The notes beneath the pieces were generated by a model that worked only from the letters and a program-made list of their open reading frames with translations, ran no database searches and was not told where the DNA came from. A stretch of 6,904 nucleotides of DNA. Source: Halovenus sp. GTDB taxonomy: Archaea; Halobacteriota; Halobacteria; Halobacteriales; Haloarculaceae. The stretch spans positions 1 through 6,904 of the forward strand of contig JAQCNR010000264.1 of NCBI GenBank assembly GCA_028274925.1, written 5' to 3'. Shown here piece by piece: positions 6,157 to 6,904 of the stretch (its first letter is position 1; each line of letters opens with the position of its first letter). A program made the position numbers and the translations under genes.

Positions 6157-6540
6157 ATGACGACTCCAACCGAAGGCGAAACCCGGACAATCCAGCGGAC
6201 ATTCACTCGTGCGGACGTTGAACAGTTTGCGGAGGTCTCCGGGGACAACCAACCACGCCACACCGAACCTGACGAGGATGGACGGGTGATGGTACAGGGA
6301 CTGCTGACCGCGACGCTCCCGACCAGTATCGGTAGCGACAACGAGGTGCTCGCCAGTCTGATGGAATTTCGGTTCCGCCGCCCAGTCTACACCGGCGAAA
6401 CAATCACCTGCCACTCGACCTACGAGAGCGTCACTGAACGTGAGGACGACTACGTATTCACGTCGGACCTCGTTTGTGAGAATGAGGCCGGCGAGACGGT
6501 CCTGACGGGCACCGTCGAGGGGATGATGCCCAAAGACTGA
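6157..6540 (+). CDS. MaoC-like hot-dog fold protein (putative enoyl-CoA hydratase/dehydratase)
   Basis: A 127-residue single hot-dog domain of MaoC/R-hydratase type, whose characterised members add water to (or remove it from) acyl-CoA thioesters. The N-terminal FTRADVEQFAEVSGDNQPRH matches the hydratase-2 active-site block, retaining the catalytic Asp30 and His35 five residues apart. The family's Asn two residues after the Asp is Gln32. The next block reads VMVQGLLTATL; relatives usually have VHGML, so the His before Gly is Gln47. The rest (EFRFRRPVYTGETI, then DLVCENEAGETVLTGTV) is typical of the fold and its last strands. The ATG at 6157 follows a weak AGGA at 6148-6151, 42 bases after the preceding stop. 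It seems to close the P450 run, suggesting an acyl-CoA step, but thioesterase or non-catalytic roles are possible. Confidence 0.85.
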   Translation: MTTPTEGETRTIQRTFTRADVEQFAEVSGDNQPRHTEPDEDGRVMVQGLLTATLPTSIGSDNEVLASLMEFRFRRPVYTGETITCHSTYESVTEREDDYVFTSDLVCENEAGETVLTGTVEGMMPKD

Positions 6541-6594
6541 CCCAGTTGCGGTTGACGGACGAGGAGATATCGCCACTGCGGCTTGTTCCTTTCG

Positions 6595-6607
6595 CTACGA
6601 TTAAGTC
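6595..6607 (+). promoter_or_regulatory. Candidate promoter for the small membrane protein
   Basis: ATTAAG at 6600-6605 lies about 28 bases before the ATG at 6630, the spacing expected for a TATA element driving a leaderless transcript. The match to the TATA core is moderate. The T-rich stretch just before it (TTGTTCCTTTC, 6583-6593) could act as a weak terminator for the preceding genes. Confidence 0.35.
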
Positions 6608-6629
6608 ACCGTTGCCGGTATTGCGCCGT

Positions 6630-6896
6630 ATGGATACGACGCCCTCCCCGCTTCTCCGCTCGCCTGAGCGCGAAGCCATCGTTGCTGTGCTGGCTGTATT
6701 ATGGGCCGGCGTTGCGGTTGCTCGCTCACTTTCACTCGAACTCACGCTCGTCGTGGGTGCATTGCTCGCTGCTGGCTACTTCACACTCAGGCTCATTCAG
6801 GCAGTCGAACGACTTGCTGCGGCGACGGAGCGACTCGCACACGAGAGTGACGAACTCACTGATTCGGTCAACAGGTGGCCGTGGCAGTGGCTGTAG
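6630..6896 (+). CDS. Small two-helix membrane protein, unknown function
   Basis: An 88-residue protein that I cannot assign to a named family. It has a short N-terminus (MDTTPSPLLRSPERE) and two hydrophobic segments at about 16-33 (IVAVLAVLWAGVAVA) and 37-56 (ELTLVVGALLAAGYF). These are followed by an amphipathic, charged helix at about 57-79 with a heptad-like run (AVERLAAATERLAHE) that could form a coiled coil, and a Trp-rich end, RWPWQWL. The two segments probably form a hairpin in the membrane. The frame is open upstream to a TTG at 6546, but the ATG at 6630 is preferred: it sits at leaderless distance from a TATA-like element and the preceding residues look non-conserved. It lies 89 bases after the MaoC-like gene on the same strand and is probably a separate transcription unit. 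Confidence 0.75.
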   Translation: MDTTPSPLLRSPEREAIVAVLAVLWAGVAVARSLSLELTLVVGALLAAGYFTLRLIQAVERLAAATERLAHESDELTDSVNRWPWQWL

Positions 6897-6904
6897 TCAG
6901 TCGT

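Noticed and set aside
6016..6576. Minus-strand open frame of 186 codons opposite the GNAT-like and MaoC-like genes
   Set aside because: It spans two better-supported genes on the other strand and shows no recognisable domain.

Overview
The window looks like chromosomal or megaplasmid DNA from a haloarchaeon (class Halobacteria). The predicted proteins are rich in Asp and Glu. The solute-binding protein carries a Tat-type twin-arginine signal with a lipobox (SRRQVL then LAGC), the usual haloarchaeal export route. Coding DNA is GC-rich while the main intergenic region is clearly AT-rich, and several starts fit leaderless transcripts with a TATA element about 27 bases upstream. The genus cannot be fixed from the sequence.

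Left part, minus strand (bases 1-2910): an ABC importer operon of the polyamine/opine/iron type (PotABCD-like). It reads leftward: a Tat lipoprotein substrate-binding protein, a PotA-like ATPase with a TOBE tail, and a PotB-like permease cut off by the window edge. Stop and start codons touch or overlap, which suggests translational coupling. A second (PotC-like) permease would be expected just outside the window.

Middle (2911-3346): a 436-base AT-rich divergent intergenic region. It holds a candidate TATA element for the transporter, a well-placed TATA/BRE pair for a leaderless P450 transcript, a repeated octamer (CAGTCTAA, two direct copies and one inverted) and a small palindrome. No gene was found in it.

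Right part, plus strand (3347-6540): a tightly packed run of five genes. They are a bacterial-type soluble cytochrome P450, a small antibiotic-biosynthesis-monooxygenase (ABM/YgiN-like) protein, a metallo-beta-lactamase-fold hydrolase, a probable GNAT-fold protein, and a MaoC-like hot-dog protein. The first three are nearly contiguous (gap of 4 bases, then overlap or a 32-base gap). A small two-helix membrane protein follows at 6630-6896, apparently from its own promoter.

Taken together, the layout suggests uptake of a small, possibly cationic or amine-like molecule, followed by oxidation and hydrolysis. That is inference from adjacency: no substrate can be read from the sequence, and no ferredoxin or reductase partner for the P450 is present. 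The most unusual points are the missing acidic residue in the P450 I-helix, the altered metal motif of the hydrolase, and the apparent enzyme cassette divergent from an importer.
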